The notes: generated by a model not told the origin, from the sequence alone. DNA of 64,000 nucleotides from Promicromonospora sp. Populi (GCF_041081105.1 NZ_CP163528.1:1116001-1180000), one strand, 5' to 3'; numbered from the stretch's first letter, positions 46,009-54,996 are shown. A program made the numbers and translations.

Positions 46009-47771
46009 CGGCGCCACGCACCCCAGAGCCGGGCGTAGGAGCCGTCGGCCGCGAGGAGCTCCTCGTGCGTGCCCTCCTCGTCGATCCGCCCGCGGTCCAT
46101 CACGACCACCCGGTCGGCCGCTGCCGCCTGGCTCAGCCGGTGCGCGACGACGAGCGCCGTCCGCCCGTCGAGCACCGCCTGGGCCGCGCGTTCGAGCCGG
46201 TCGGCGTCGCTGGACCCGGCCTCGGCCGTGGCCTCGTCGAGCACCACGACGCCGGGGTCGGTGAGCAGCACGCGGGCGAGCGCGAGCTGCTGCGCCTCGG
46301 CGGGAGTGAGCGACGACGCGTCGAGGTGGGTGTCGAGCCCGTCCGGGAGCCGGTCGAGGAGCGGTTCGGCGCCGACGTCGGCCAGCGCCCGGCGCAGGTC
46401 GGCGTCGTCGGCGTCGGGCCGCGCGAGGGTGAGGTTGGCGCGCAGCGTCGTGTCGAACACATGCACCTCCTGGGTCACGAGCACCACACCGCCCGGGGTC
46501 TCGACGACGCCCGCCGTCGGGTCGTACACACCCGCGACGATGGCGGCGAGCGTGCTCTTGCCCGCGCCCGTCGCGCCGACGACGGCGACAGTCTCGCCCG
46601 CCGCTACACCCAGGTCGACGTCGGTGAGCACCGGGTGGCCTGAGGTGTACGAGTGGCCGACGCCGGTCAGGCGCAGCCCCGCCCCGGCAGCCGCCGCACC
46701 CGCGCCGGGACGACCGTCGGACCCGGCAGCACCGTCCACGGCAGCCCCGCTCCCGGCCGGTGCCCCCGCGACCCCGGCGATACGCGCGAGCGACGCGAGG
46801 GCCGACTGCATGTCGTCGAACACGAACAGCAGCTGGTTGATGGGGTTGAACAGGCGCAGGAACAGCAGCATCGCCGCCGTCGTGCCGCCGATGGTGCCCC
46901 CGGCGTCCCGCACCAGGAAGAACCCGACCACGAGAAGCGCCGTCATGCCGGCGAGCTCCGCCGCGTTGAGCCGCCCGGCGAACGCGTTCTGGACGACACG
47001 TGCGCGCATGGTCCACCGCACGACCGCCCACGACGACGCACCGATCCGCGCGAGGTGCTGCCGCGACAGGTCGAAGGCGCGCACGGTCTCGATGCCGCGC
47101 AGCGAGTCGAGCAGGTGCTGCGCGCGGCGCGCCATGGCCGCCCGCTCGGCGGCGTACAGCTCGGGGGCGGTGCGCAGATACCTGCGGACCGCCAGGACGT
47201 GGAAGGGCACGATGACCAGCAGCGCCAGCGCGTAGCGCGGGTCGATCACGGCCATTCCCGCGAAGGTCACCAAGATGGTGAAAAGCGATCCAGTGATCGC
47301 CGGGACCACGGCTGGGATGGCCTCGGCCACCTCGGCGACGTCGTCCCCCGCGCGGGAGATCAGGTCGCCCGTGCCGGCACGCTCGACCTGCGACTGGGGT
47401 AGCCGCAGCGCCGCCGAGACCATGTTCTCGCGCATCGTGGCGAGCATCGCCTCCAGCAGCCGCCCAGCCCCGATCGCGCCGACCGCGGCGAGCACCGCAC
47501 CCACGACCACGGAGCCCACCATCGCGGCACCCGCGAGCCATACGGTGCGGGTGTCCCCGCCGGCAGTGAGGGTGCTGGCAGTGTGGGTGCTGGCAGTGAC
47601 GGTGTCGACGATGCGCCCGATCGCGAGGGACGGCACGACGCCGGCCGCCGCCGTGGCGACGAACACGATCACGAGGCCCGCCAGGCGCCAGCCGCGACGT
47701 CCCATGGCGCGCCACATCTCGCGCAGCACGGTGCGGCCGTCGGCGATCGGCAGGCCGGAGTCGGTGGTCAT
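45996..47771 (-). CDS. ABC exporter half-transporter with degenerate signature motif
   Basis: 591 residues: six membrane helices (about 30-320), then a nucleotide-binding domain. Walker A GATGAGKST (399-407) and Walker B VVVLDEATAE with catalytic E513 are intact, but the LSGGQ signature is replaced by LTPAEAQQ (488-495). The partner gene upstream has the opposite pattern, so together they form one working ATP site. A Thr-rich repeat (TASTHTAST, 18-bp units near 47563-47605) lies in the first outer loop. ATG overlaps the partner stop (ATGA). Next to a siderophore-type ATPase and an iron box, export of a siderophore is a fair guess. Confidence 0.92.
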   Translation of the reverse strand: MTTDSGLPIADGRTVLREMWRAMGRRGWRLAGLVIVFVATAAAGVVPSLAIGRIVDTVTASTHTASTLTAGGDTRTVWLAGAAMVGSVVVGAVLAAVGAIGAGRLLEAMLATMRENMVSAALRLPQSQVERAGTGDLISRAGDDVAEVAEAIPAVVPAITGSLFTILVTFAGMAVIDPRYALALLVIVPFHVLAVRRYLRTAPELYAAERAAMARRAQHLLDSLRGIETVRAFDLSRQHLARIGASSWAVVRWTMRARVVQNAFAGRLNAAELAGMTALLVVGFFLVRDAGGTIGGTTAAMLLFLRLFNPINQLLFVFDDMQSALASLARIAGVAGAPAGSGAAVDGAAGSDGRPGAGAAAAGAGLRLTGVGHSYTSGHPVLTDVDLGVAAGETVAVVGATGAGKSTLAAIVAGVYDPTAGVVETPGGVVLVTQEVHVFDTTLRANLTLARPDADDADLRRALADVGAEPLLDRLPDGLDTHLDASSLTPAEAQQLALARVLLTDPGVVVLDEATAEAGSSDADRLERAAQAVLDGRTALVVAHRLSQAAAADRVVVMDRGRIDEEGTHEELLAADGSYARLWGAWRRYRD

Positions 47772-49429
47772 GCGCTCTCCCCCGTGTTCGTGTTCTCGCC
47801 TGAGTCGTCGCCCAAGTCCTCGCCCAAGTCCTCGCCCGTGATGGTGACGACGCGGTCGGCGGCCTGCAGCAGGGCGGGCGAACGCGTGACGACGACGGTG
47901 CGCCGGCCCGCGCGCAAACTACGCAGCCGGTCGGCGATCGCCGCCTCGGTGACGGCGTCGACGGCGGTCGTCGGGTCGTGCAGCACAAGCAGCGGCGCGT
48001 CTTGGGCGAGCGCGCGGGCGAGCGCGACCCGCTGCCGCTGACCGCCGGAGAGGGCCGCGCCGCCCTCGCCCACCGGGGTCGCCCACCCCTGGGGCAGGAT
48101 CTCGGCGAGCTCGTCGCAGCCGGCCGCCGCGAGCGCCGCGTCCACCCGGTCGTCCGGGACGCCGGACAGCGCGACGTTCTCGCGTACCGAGCCGGCGAAC
48201 AGGTGCGCCTCGTGCGGTACAACGAGGGCGTCGGGGTGCCCGGCGCGGATCAGGTCGAGCACCGTGCGGGCGGCGCGGGCCTCGGCGGCGATCGCGACAA
48301 GCTCCCCGTCGCGCACCTCCCCGGCGAGCGGGACGACGACGGCGCCCGGGCGCCCGCCGTCGTCCGACCCCTGAACCGCCGCCGACGACGCGGCGTCGTC
48401 GCTCTCGCGCAGCAGGTCCAGCAGGCGCGCGGCCGAGGCGTTGGCCGACGCCCACAGCGTGCCGGCGTTGCGCGCGAGCCCCTGCAGCGGTTCGAGCAGG
48501 AACTGGGTCAGCCCGACGATCGTGACGAGCTCGACGATCCCGAAGGCGCCCCGCAGGGCGAGGATCCCGGCGGCCACCGTGATCGCGGTGACGAACAGCC
48601 CGGTGGCCAGGTCCATCGTGCCGACGAACAGGCCCGCCGCGCGCCGCGCCCGCAGCGTGCTGGCGAGCGCGCTGCGGCTGGCGCTCCGGTAGCGGCGCGC
48701 CGCCTCGTCCTCCGCGTGGAAACCCTTGAGCACCCGGTAGCCGGACATGAGGTCGGCGGCCTCGCCGGCGGCGGTGGCGGCGGCGCCCTGCTCGTCGCCG
48801 CTGCGGCGGCGCAGCGAGCCGCCCGTGCGGTCGGTGAGCCACAGGACGACCGGCGCGCCGAGGAGCACGGCGAGACCGAGCGGCCACGAGATGACGAGCA
48901 GCACAGTCCCGCCGAACACGACCGCGGCGAGCTGCCCGACCGGGTACACGCCGATGATGACGGCGGACGCCAGGCGGTTCACGTCCGAGGTGGCCAGGGA
49001 GAGCGCGACGCCGGGCGCGGCCGACACACCGCGAGCGCCCTGGCGGGTCAGCAGGTGGGTGCTCACCATCGAGCGCAGCTCGTGCTGCACGGCGAGCGCC
49101 CCGAGCGTCCCGAGCCGGGAGCCGAACCGCCAGGAGAACGAGAGCATCGCGAAGTCCGCCGCGAGGAGCCCCACCCACAGCAGCAGCTGCGCGACGTCAC
49201 CGGTGCTGACGGCGCGTTCGATGGCGATGCCCATGAGCACCGGCACGAGCGCCTCGCCGAGCTGGTGCGTGATGCTCAGCAGGGCGCTGGGCGCGGTGTA
49301 CCGGAGCGCGCCGGCCATGACCCGCAGGGTGAACCGCACGGGCGTGGTGCGCTCGTCGAACCGGATCTTGCGGGTGCGGACGGGCTCGGCCGGTGCCTGG
49401 AGCCAGACGGGGAGGCTGCGTCGGCTCAC
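47768..49429 (-). CDS. ABC exporter half-transporter with degenerate Walker A
   Basis: 553 residues: membrane domain about 35-330, then a shortened nucleotide-binding domain. The place of Walker A holds AAEARAARTV (381-390) with no GxxGxGKS/T, and the segment up to the Q-loop-like PHEAHLF (405-411) is only about 15 residues. The signature ALSGGQRQRVALARAL (459-474) is perfect. Walker B is VLHDPTTAVD, so the catalytic Glu is Asp. It therefore supplies the signature for the partner's ATP. GTG at 49429 overlaps the ATPase stop (GTGA). The C-terminus holds GEDLGEDL repeats from a 15-bp unit. Confidence 0.91.
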   Translation of the reverse strand: MSRRSLPVWLQAPAEPVRTRKIRFDERTTPVRFTLRVMAGALRYTAPSALLSITHQLGEALVPVLMGIAIERAVSTGDVAQLLLWVGLLAADFAMLSFSWRFGSRLGTLGALAVQHELRSMVSTHLLTRQGARGVSAAPGVALSLATSDVNRLASAVIIGVYPVGQLAAVVFGGTVLLVISWPLGLAVLLGAPVVLWLTDRTGGSLRRRSGDEQGAAATAAGEAADLMSGYRVLKGFHAEDEAARRYRSASRSALASTLRARRAAGLFVGTMDLATGLFVTAITVAAGILALRGAFGIVELVTIVGLTQFLLEPLQGLARNAGTLWASANASAARLLDLLRESDDAASSAAVQGSDDGGRPGAVVVPLAGEVRDGELVAIAAEARAARTVLDLIRAGHPDALVVPHEAHLFAGSVRENVALSGVPDDRVDAALAAAGCDELAEILPQGWATPVGEGGAALSGGQRQRVALARALAQDAPLLVLHDPTTAVDAVTEAAIADRLRSLRAGRRTVVVTRSPALLQAADRVVTITGEDLGEDLGDDSGENTNTGESA

Positions 49430-50289
49430 CGGGCGGGGCTGCTCTGCTGGCCGTCCTGCGGGTGCGCCGGGCGCGGACCGCGTTCCCGCGCCCGGCCGAT
49501 GGGCGTGATCGACGGCGTGCCGGTGACCGGGTCGGGCACCACCACGCACGGCAGCTCGAACACCTCCTCGACAAGCTCGGCAGTGACGATCTCGGCGGGC
49601 GCGCCCTGGGCGACCACCGCGCCGTCGCGCATGGCGATCAGGTGCGTGCCGTAGCGGGCCGCCTGGTTGAGGTCGTGCAGCACGGCCACCAGGGTGCGCC
49701 CCTGCTCGTTGAGGTCGGCCAGCAGCTCCATGAGCTCGATCTGGTGGGCGATGTCGAGGAACGTGGTGGGCTCGTCGAGCAGCAGCAGCGGCGTCTCCTG
49801 CGCGAGCGCCATCGCCACCCACGCCCGTTGACGCTGCCCGCCGGAGAGCTCGTCGACCAGGCGGTCCGACAGGTCGGAGACGCCGGTGGCGGCCATCGCG
49901 TCCTGGACCGCCGCCTCGTCGGCGGGTGACCACTGCCGGAACAGGCTCTGGTGCGGGTGCCTGCCGCGGGCAACCAGGTCGGATACGGTGATGCCGTCGG
50001 GCGCGATCGACGACTGCGGGAGCAGCCCGAGCACCCGGGCGACCTCCTTGGCCCGGTAGTCGGAGATGACCCGTCCGTCGAGCACCACCTGGCCGGCCTT
50101 GGGTGCCAGCAGGCGCGACAGGGCCCGCAGGAGCGTCGACTTTCCGCAGGCGTTGGGGCCGACGATCATCGTGAACGACCCGTCGGGGATCTCGACGGAC
50201 AGGTCGCGCGAGATCACCCGCTTTTCGTACCCGACGGTGATCGCGTCGGCGTGCAGGCGCGGGGCGGCGGCGTCAATACTGAGGTTCAT
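49426..50289 (-). CDS. Siderophore/iron ABC transporter ATPase (FecE/FepC type)
   Basis: 287 residues. Walker A GPNACGKST (44-52), with the NAC variant typical of ferric-siderophore systems, GLLPQSSIAPDGITVSDLV, signature LSGGQRQRAWVAMALAQ, Walker B LLLLDEPTTFLD and the switch His in LHDLNQAARY. ATG at 50289 is used; a GTG two codons earlier is possible. It lies directly below an IdeR-type box, so it should be induced when iron is scarce. Its usual permease and binding protein are missing here; the ATPase is instead coupled to a heterodimeric exporter. Confidence 0.93.
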   Translation of the reverse strand: MNLSIDAAAPRLHADAITVGYEKRVISRDLSVEIPDGSFTMIVGPNACGKSTLLRALSRLLAPKAGQVVLDGRVISDYRAKEVARVLGLLPQSSIAPDGITVSDLVARGRHPHQSLFRQWSPADEAAVQDAMAATGVSDLSDRLVDELSGGQRQRAWVAMALAQETPLLLLDEPTTFLDIAHQIELMELLADLNEQGRTLVAVLHDLNQAARYGTHLIAMRDGAVVAQGAPAEIVTAELVEEVFELPCVVVPDPVTGTPSITPIGRARERGPRPAHPQDGQQSSPAR

Positions 50290-50326
50290 GTGCACTTTCG
50301 GGACCGGGACGACTGATCGGGCTAGG

Positions 50327-50345
50327 TCAGATTAGCCTTACCTAA
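50327..50345. promoter_or_regulatory. IdeR/DtxR-type iron box
   Basis: TCAGATTAGCCTTACCTAA on the plus strand; its complement TTAGGTAAGGCTAATCTGA matches the IdeR consensus TTAGGTTAGGCTAACCTAA at 16 of 19 positions. It lies 38 bp upstream of the siderophore-type ATPase start, placed to block its promoter when iron is plentiful. Confidence 0.8.
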
Positions 50346-50407
50346 CCCAAGGCACCAGGACGCCCAGTGGACCCGATCACACTACGGTGACCTGCGGCTC
50401 GGTCGAC

Positions 50408-51820
50408 TCAGGCGGCGAAGAGCAGGAACAGCCCCGCCCAGGTGTAGCCCACCATCAGCAGCACGCCGGGCAGCTCGTCGGCGATGACCAGGGTGTGCTG
50501 CCGACCCGGGGCAGCGCGCAGCGCGCGGTCGTGCGCGGCGAGCACCCCCACCAGGTGCCCGGCGATGATGCACACGACCTGGACGACGGCGACGGTGGTT
50601 GGGTCGGGCACGAAGCTCACCTCGGCCGACCCGGCCGCGCCTCCTGGTTGGCTCCACTGCTGCACGAGCAGCAGCAGCCCGCGCTGGCCCTCCACGACCA
50701 GCAGCGACGCGTAGTGCGCCAGCGTGTAGCCCGCCGCGATCGGGACGAGCGGGAGCGCGATGTCCGCCCGGCGCGTGGTCCACCTCAGGCTGGCCGCCAC
50801 CAGCACGCACACGCCGACCAGCCCCGCCGTCGAGACCAGCAAGGGGGCGCCGGTCGACTGCACAAAGCCCGCCCAGAGCGGCGAGCCGGACGCGCTGTCG
50901 AAGATCGTCGAGCCCCACCACACCGCGACGAACGCCGTGGTGCCCCGCGGGTGAGCCACGGTGGTCAGGCCGGCCAGCGGCGAGCGCAGGACGTACCGCC
51001 CGTCGTCGTCCGTCCCCAAGACGCTGAGGCGTCCGGCGAGCTCGGAGTACATCTCGAACCCGTCGCCGCGTGCGAACCACCGCTCGCCCCGCACCAGGCC
51101 GAGGCCGAGCTGGACGACGGCGTATCCGGTCAGCCAGACGCCGAGCAGCCGCGGGTCGGTGCGGTCAGGTGCGACCAGCTCCAGCCACACAAACGCGAGA
51201 AGCGCGACGGCGGCGGGCCAGTGTCCGGTCCGCCCGGCGCCGTCGTCGAGGCCCGACCGACGGCCGGACTGGCGGCCCGGCTGGCCGCCGGGCTGGCTGC
51301 CGGACCGGCTGCCGGGCCGGCCTGCGGGCCGCCGCAGACCCGTGACCGGCACCCGCAGGATCCGGCACAGGGCGGCGTGGATTGTGCGCAGCGGGTTGAG
51401 CCCGCGCCAGACGGGGCCAAACAGGATGCTCACCGGCACCAGGCCTACCCACAGCCAGACGAAGAGCAGGTGCGCCGCGGGGTTGGTCGCGTCGTCGGGC
51501 CCGAACAGGGCGTTGCCGACGACGTACACCGCCAGCGCGAGCACGAGCAGCCGGAGCGGAAGCCGCCACCATCGCGAGCGCAGGGCGGCGTCGAGCCCGG
51601 CGGGGAGGCGCCAGGTGACCCCCGCGCGCGGGGTCCGCCACAGGACCGTGACCGCGAGGAAGGACAGGACCACCGTCACCGCGCCCGCCTGGAGGACGAG
51701 GTCGAACGGCAGCGGGAGGTCCTGCGAGCTACCGACGCCGTGGGCCGCCAGCGGCGCGAACTGGGGCGCGAACTGGGGCGCGCAGTGTGGCGCGAAGTGT
51801 GGCGCGAAGTGGAGTGTCAC
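50408..51820 (-). CDS. Polytopic membrane protein of a four-gene cassette
   Basis: 470 residues with roughly ten membrane helices. I know no function for it; similar proteins are at times labelled fenitrothion hydrolase. Notable are FGPDDATNPAAHLLFVWLWVG (read in parts), ILFGPVWRGLNPLRTIHAAL, and GERWFARGDGFEMYSELAGRL. The GTG overlaps the stop of the cupredoxin-like lipoprotein (GTGA). The N-terminus is an FAPHFAPQFAP repeat from a 12-bp array, and the loop near 165-190 is Gly/Ser/Arg-rich with repeated GGQPGRQ-like units. It is the last of four coupled genes. Confidence 0.8.
   Translation of the reverse strand: MTLHFAPHFAPHCAPQFAPQFAPLAAHGVGSSQDLPLPFDLVLQAGAVTVVLSFLAVTVLWRTPRAGVTWRLPAGLDAALRSRWWRLPLRLLVLALAVYVVGNALFGPDDATNPAAHLLFVWLWVGLVPVSILFGPVWRGLNPLRTIHAALCRILRVPVTGLRRPAGRPGSRSGSQPGGQPGRQSGRRSGLDDGAGRTGHWPAAVALLAFVWLELVAPDRTDPRLLGVWLTGYAVVQLGLGLVRGERWFARGDGFEMYSELAGRLSVLGTDDDGRYVLRSPLAGLTTVAHPRGTTAFVAVWWGSTIFDSASGSPLWAGFVQSTGAPLLVSTAGLVGVCVLVAASLRWTTRRADIALPLVPIAAGYTLAHYASLLVVEGQRGLLLLVQQWSQPGGAAGSAEVSFVPDPTTVAVVQVVCIIAGHLVGVLAAHDRALRAAPGRQHTLVIADELPGVLLMVGYTWAGLFLLFAA
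51756..51815. repeat. 12-bp tandem repeat in a membrane-protein N-terminus
   Basis: Five 12-bp units of the CGCGAACTGGGG / CGCGAAGTGTGG type, coding QFAP and HFAP tetrads right after the GTG start. Confidence 0.93.
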
Positions 51821-52377
51821 CGGACCGCGAGCTGGAGCAGCAGCGTCTCGGGGTGCGCCTCGACGTCGTAGACCCCGGGGGTATCAGCCAGGACCTCCAG
51901 GCAGGCAGGCTCCCCGGGCGCGGCCTCCCCCGCCACGTCGTAGCCGTGAACGTGGATCTCGGCCGGGGCGTCCGCCTCGGCCCGGAGCACCACGGTGGTG
52001 CCCAGCGGGACCTCGACCCGGTCCGGAGCCGGCTCGACCTGGCCGTCGACCAGCCGCACGTCGATCTCGACGGGTGGGATGTCGGTGGTGAGGTCGCCGC
52101 TGCAACCGGCGACCGCTGGCGCGTCTTCCGAGGATGCCGACTCGGAAGTGGCGTCGGCGGCGGTGGCGCCGTCCGAAGCGGCACCATCCGAAGCGGCACC
52201 GTCTGAAGCGGCGCCGCCCGAGGTCGCAGCACCTTCCTCCGCGGACCGGGTGGCGGACGGCGGAGCCGATCCCGCCGGGGAGCCGTCCGCGGCGCAGCCC
52301 GCGAGCGCGGCCGCGACCACCGCACCGGTGACCATACCGGTGACAAGGCGGCGGGAGCGGGCAATCTTTCGAGTCAT
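51817..52377 (-). CDS. Cupredoxin-like lipoprotein
   Basis: 186 residues. A signal peptide with lipobox LAGC (C at about 28) is followed by a Ser/Ala/Asp-rich repeat (SDGAA units, 15-bp array near 52155-52215) and a beta-sandwich domain: VEIDVRLVDGQVEPAPDRVE, LGTTVVLRAEADAPAEIHVHGYD, then a CLEV strand, PGVYDVEAHPETLLLQLAV. This is the plastocyanin/cupredoxin-like fold; the His pair in IHVHGYD and the later Cys and His could bind copper, but a full type-1 site is not certain. ATG overlaps the upstream stop (ATGA). Confidence 0.85.
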   Translation of the reverse strand: MTRKIARSRRLVTGMVTGAVVAAALAGCAADGSPAGSAPPSATRSAEEGAATSGGAASDGAASDGAASDGATAADATSESASSEDAPAVAGCSGDLTTDIPPVEIDVRLVDGQVEPAPDRVEVPLGTTVVLRAEADAPAEIHVHGYDVAGEAAPGEPACLEVLADTPGVYDVEAHPETLLLQLAVR

Positions 52378-53462
52378 GAGTTCTCGCTCTCGGATTGTGC
52401 GAAGCCGGTGTCTTGTACCGGCTTGCTGACTCGCCGTGCCACATCCGGCGAGTCAGTGGACTGGTCGGACCGCGACCCTGACTCGGTGTCCCTGGTACGG
52501 CGAGTCAGTGGCGTGGTTCCTTGCACCGGGGCGTGCTCCATCGGCTGGGTGGCGTCCGGCTCGGTGCGGGGCGCTAGGGCGCGCAGGGCTCCCGCGCCGG
52601 CTACCGCGGCCGCGACACCCGCGCCTAGCACCAGGGCGACGAGGAATCGTTCGAGCGTGGCCGGGCCGGCGACGGGCAGGACGGCGAAGTGGAAGACGGT
52701 GAGGTCGGGCAGGACGAAGACCACGCTCAGGCCAGCACCCGCGCAGACGCCGAGCACTCCCGCGGCGCTGCCACGCAAGGCGGCAATTGCGGCGACCACG
52801 ACCAGGGGCCAGACGAGCAGCCCGATCCCGGTCGCGTCGAGGAAGGTGCCCCACAGCGGCGCCGACTCCACCGCGAGGGTCGCGCCGATCACGTGCACGA
52901 GCGACACCGCGACGGTGACAAGACCGGACACCGCGAGCAGCACGTTCGGCCGCCGTGACCGCCTGGCCAGGACGATCAGCGCCGCCGCGATCCCGGCCGC
53001 GAGCGCCCACCAGCCCAGGGCGTTCGGCGGCGGCTCGGCGACGAACTCGCCGTCGACCGTCACGGGCACCGTGCCCACCGTCATGGGCACCGACCACGTG
53101 CCCGTCGTCGCCTCCCCGAGGTCCCGCTCCAGGGTCGTGGCGCGGCCGTCGATCCAGGTGACGGACTCGCCGTCCGGCACGGACAGCGGACGGTCCTGCC
53201 CGCCGCCGGCCGGGATCTCGACGGTTGATCCGGTGTTGTTGCGCACCAGCAGGCGCGCGCCGTCCTCGATCGCACTGACGGTCAGCCCGGGAACCTGCGG
53301 CGTCACTGCGACGACGGCGCCGCGCACCTCCGTCGGGCTCAGACCCCCGGCGTGCGCCGACGCCGGGGCAGCCGCGGGCAGCGTCGTGACCACGGTAAGC
53401 ACCAGAGCCAGGACGACGGCGCGCACCCCCCGGCGCACAACGCTCACTGCCACACCGCTCAC
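52374..53462 (-). CDS. Secreted/membrane protein of the cupredoxin cassette
   Basis: About 362 residues. A cleavable signal peptide (ending ASAHAGG) precedes a beta domain (about 40-155) with LLVRNNTGSTVEIPAGG and a WIDG motif, then about six membrane helices and a long polar C-terminus (TESGSRSDQSTDSPD). The mature protein would begin with His, as in CopC-like copper proteins, which is suggestive only. GTG at 53462 overlaps the upstream stop as GTGA; GTG at 53447 is another option. No named family recognised. Confidence 0.8.
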   Translation of the reverse strand: MSGVAVSVVRRGVRAVVLALVLTVVTTLPAAAPASAHAGGLSPTEVRGAVVAVTPQVPGLTVSAIEDGARLLVRNNTGSTVEIPAGGGQDRPLSVPDGESVTWIDGRATTLERDLGEATTGTWSVPMTVGTVPVTVDGEFVAEPPPNALGWWALAAGIAAALIVLARRSRRPNVLLAVSGLVTVAVSLVHVIGATLAVESAPLWGTFLDATGIGLLVWPLVVVAAIAALRGSAAGVLGVCAGAGLSVVFVLPDLTVFHFAVLPVAGPATLERFLVALVLGAGVAAAVAGAGALRALAPRTEPDATQPMEHAPVQGTTPLTRRTRDTESGSRSDQSTDSPDVARRVSKPVQDTGFAQSESENS

Positions 53463-54637
53463 TGCGCTGCCGGTGCCTGCGCGGCCGCCGGAACGGACCC
53501 GACCTGGAGCCGGCGCACGACGTACGCGGTGCCGGCGCCGGTGAGGCCTACGAGCGACACGAGCCCGCTGATCATGTGCAGGTTCCAGTAGGTTCCGCCT
53601 TCTGTGACCGTGCTGACGCCGAGCACCGCGCTCCACACCACGATCGGGGCGACAAAGCCGAGCACTACCCAGCGGGCGTCAGGGGCGAGACGCCGGAAAC
53701 CGGGCGTCAGGATCCGCGCCGCCAGCTCGACGACGGCGGTCACCACGGTGACGGTGACCGGCAGCCAGGCGTCGGCGGGGTCACCGAGGACCAGGCACAT
53801 GACAAAAGCGGGGGCCGCCACCAGCGCCGTCGGCGCCCCGAGCGGCAGGTCCCAGCGCCGGGAGAGGATCAAGATGGGGACCAGCAGCAGCACGGTGCTG
53901 CCGACGTAGGCGTGGAACATCAGGGCATCCTCGGAGATCGGCCACCACGGTCCGGGACCGGTGCCGAGCATCGGCTCCGCCAGCGCGGACGCGTGCAGTG
54001 TGTAGATCTGCACGGGGATCACTGCCAGCACCGCCGAGGCGACCACCGCCACCGCGTCGGCGCCGCGCAGGTGCCGCACGGAGGGGGCCGACGACGCCGA
54101 GAGCATCAGCGCCGGCCCGGAGGCCACCAGGACCATGCCCGCGATGATGAAGTAGTGGCTGGGGCTGAAGAAGATCTCCAGGCCCCTCTCGATGCCGAAC
54201 AGGTTGTGCCAGAGCGTGTCGATGCCGCCGCCGACCAGCAGCAGACCCATCCCGATACCCGGCAGCCGCAAGGCGCTGGGGGTCTCGCGCAGGAGGCTGC
54301 GGTAGGTCACGACCTGCGGCAGCCGGGAGCGCAGCAGCCAGAGCAGGGTGAGACCACAGGCCGCGATGCCGGAGTACATCACCGCGTGCCACGGCGTCCA
54401 GAACGTCTCCAGGTCGGGAATCGTGGAGTGGGCGAAGGCGTCGAGCTGCAGCCCGGCCACCAGCCACAGGCTTGCCCCGAGGAGGGTCCAGCGCTCGCGC
54501 GCGGTGAACTGTGCCGGAGCAGCGGCCGCGGTGCTTGCCGGGATGTTGGCCGGGGTGTTGGCCGGATCAGGGTCGGTGCCGGGCGGCGTGTCGGCGTTCC
54601 GGGCGGTCGGCCGGGAAGTGGACCGGGGTGTGGACAT
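53459..54637 (-). CDS. Polytopic His-containing membrane protein heading the cassette
   Basis: 392 residues, about ten membrane helices after a polar 45-residue N-terminus with ANTPANIPAS repeats. Histidines fall within or at the ends of helices in conserved-looking settings: DAFAHSTIPDLETFWTPWHA (first helix pair), DTLWHNLFGIERGLEIFFSPSH and NLHMISG. These could bind a metal or heme. GGGAG is 8 nt before the ATG. It is the first of four genes joined by 4-bp overlaps. I recognise no characterised relative. Confidence 0.82.
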   Translation of the reverse strand: MSTPRSTSRPTARNADTPPGTDPDPANTPANIPASTAAAAPAQFTARERWTLLGASLWLVAGLQLDAFAHSTIPDLETFWTPWHAVMYSGIAACGLTLLWLLRSRLPQVVTYRSLLRETPSALRLPGIGMGLLLVGGGIDTLWHNLFGIERGLEIFFSPSHYFIIAGMVLVASGPALMLSASSAPSVRHLRGADAVAVVASAVLAVIPVQIYTLHASALAEPMLGTGPGPWWPISEDALMFHAYVGSTVLLLVPILILSRRWDLPLGAPTALVAAPAFVMCLVLGDPADAWLPVTVTVVTAVVELAARILTPGFRRLAPDARWVVLGFVAPIVVWSAVLGVSTVTEGGTYWNLHMISGLVSLVGLTGAGTAYVVRRLQVGSVPAAAQAPAAQ

Positions 54638-54996
54638 CGAGGTGGCTCCCTCTCAGGTTGTCCTGGTGGTCGGTAGGTGGTCACCAGAAACGTATGAAGG
54701 GAAGCCCTGCACCCGCGTCCCTCGGAAGAGCCATCCACCCCCTACCCGAGGACCATCTTTCACCCGGTGCGCGGCACTCGAGAGGCGCGTCTGAGAACCG
54801 CTCCTGAAATCCAGTGGAGCCGCGTCGCAGCACGCGGCTACCGTGCTGCCGAGCCAAGTCGTCGAACCTGTCGCCGAGCCAAGGACGTGCCGTTGTACAC
54901 CCTGTGAGACCTCCCGAGCGCTGATCTGTCGCGCGTCGCACCCGTGCGCCGCGCTCCTTCTTGCTGCGGACTTCTCACCGAAACAGGTGTACTCCT
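54638..54996. other. Divergent intergenic region, membrane cassette / DUF1062 gene
   Basis: About 360 bp without a supported gene. It must hold promoters in both directions. A short direct repeat GCCGAGCCAAG occurs at about 54849 and 54872. No palindrome, terminator or RNA gene stood out. Confidence 0.5.
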
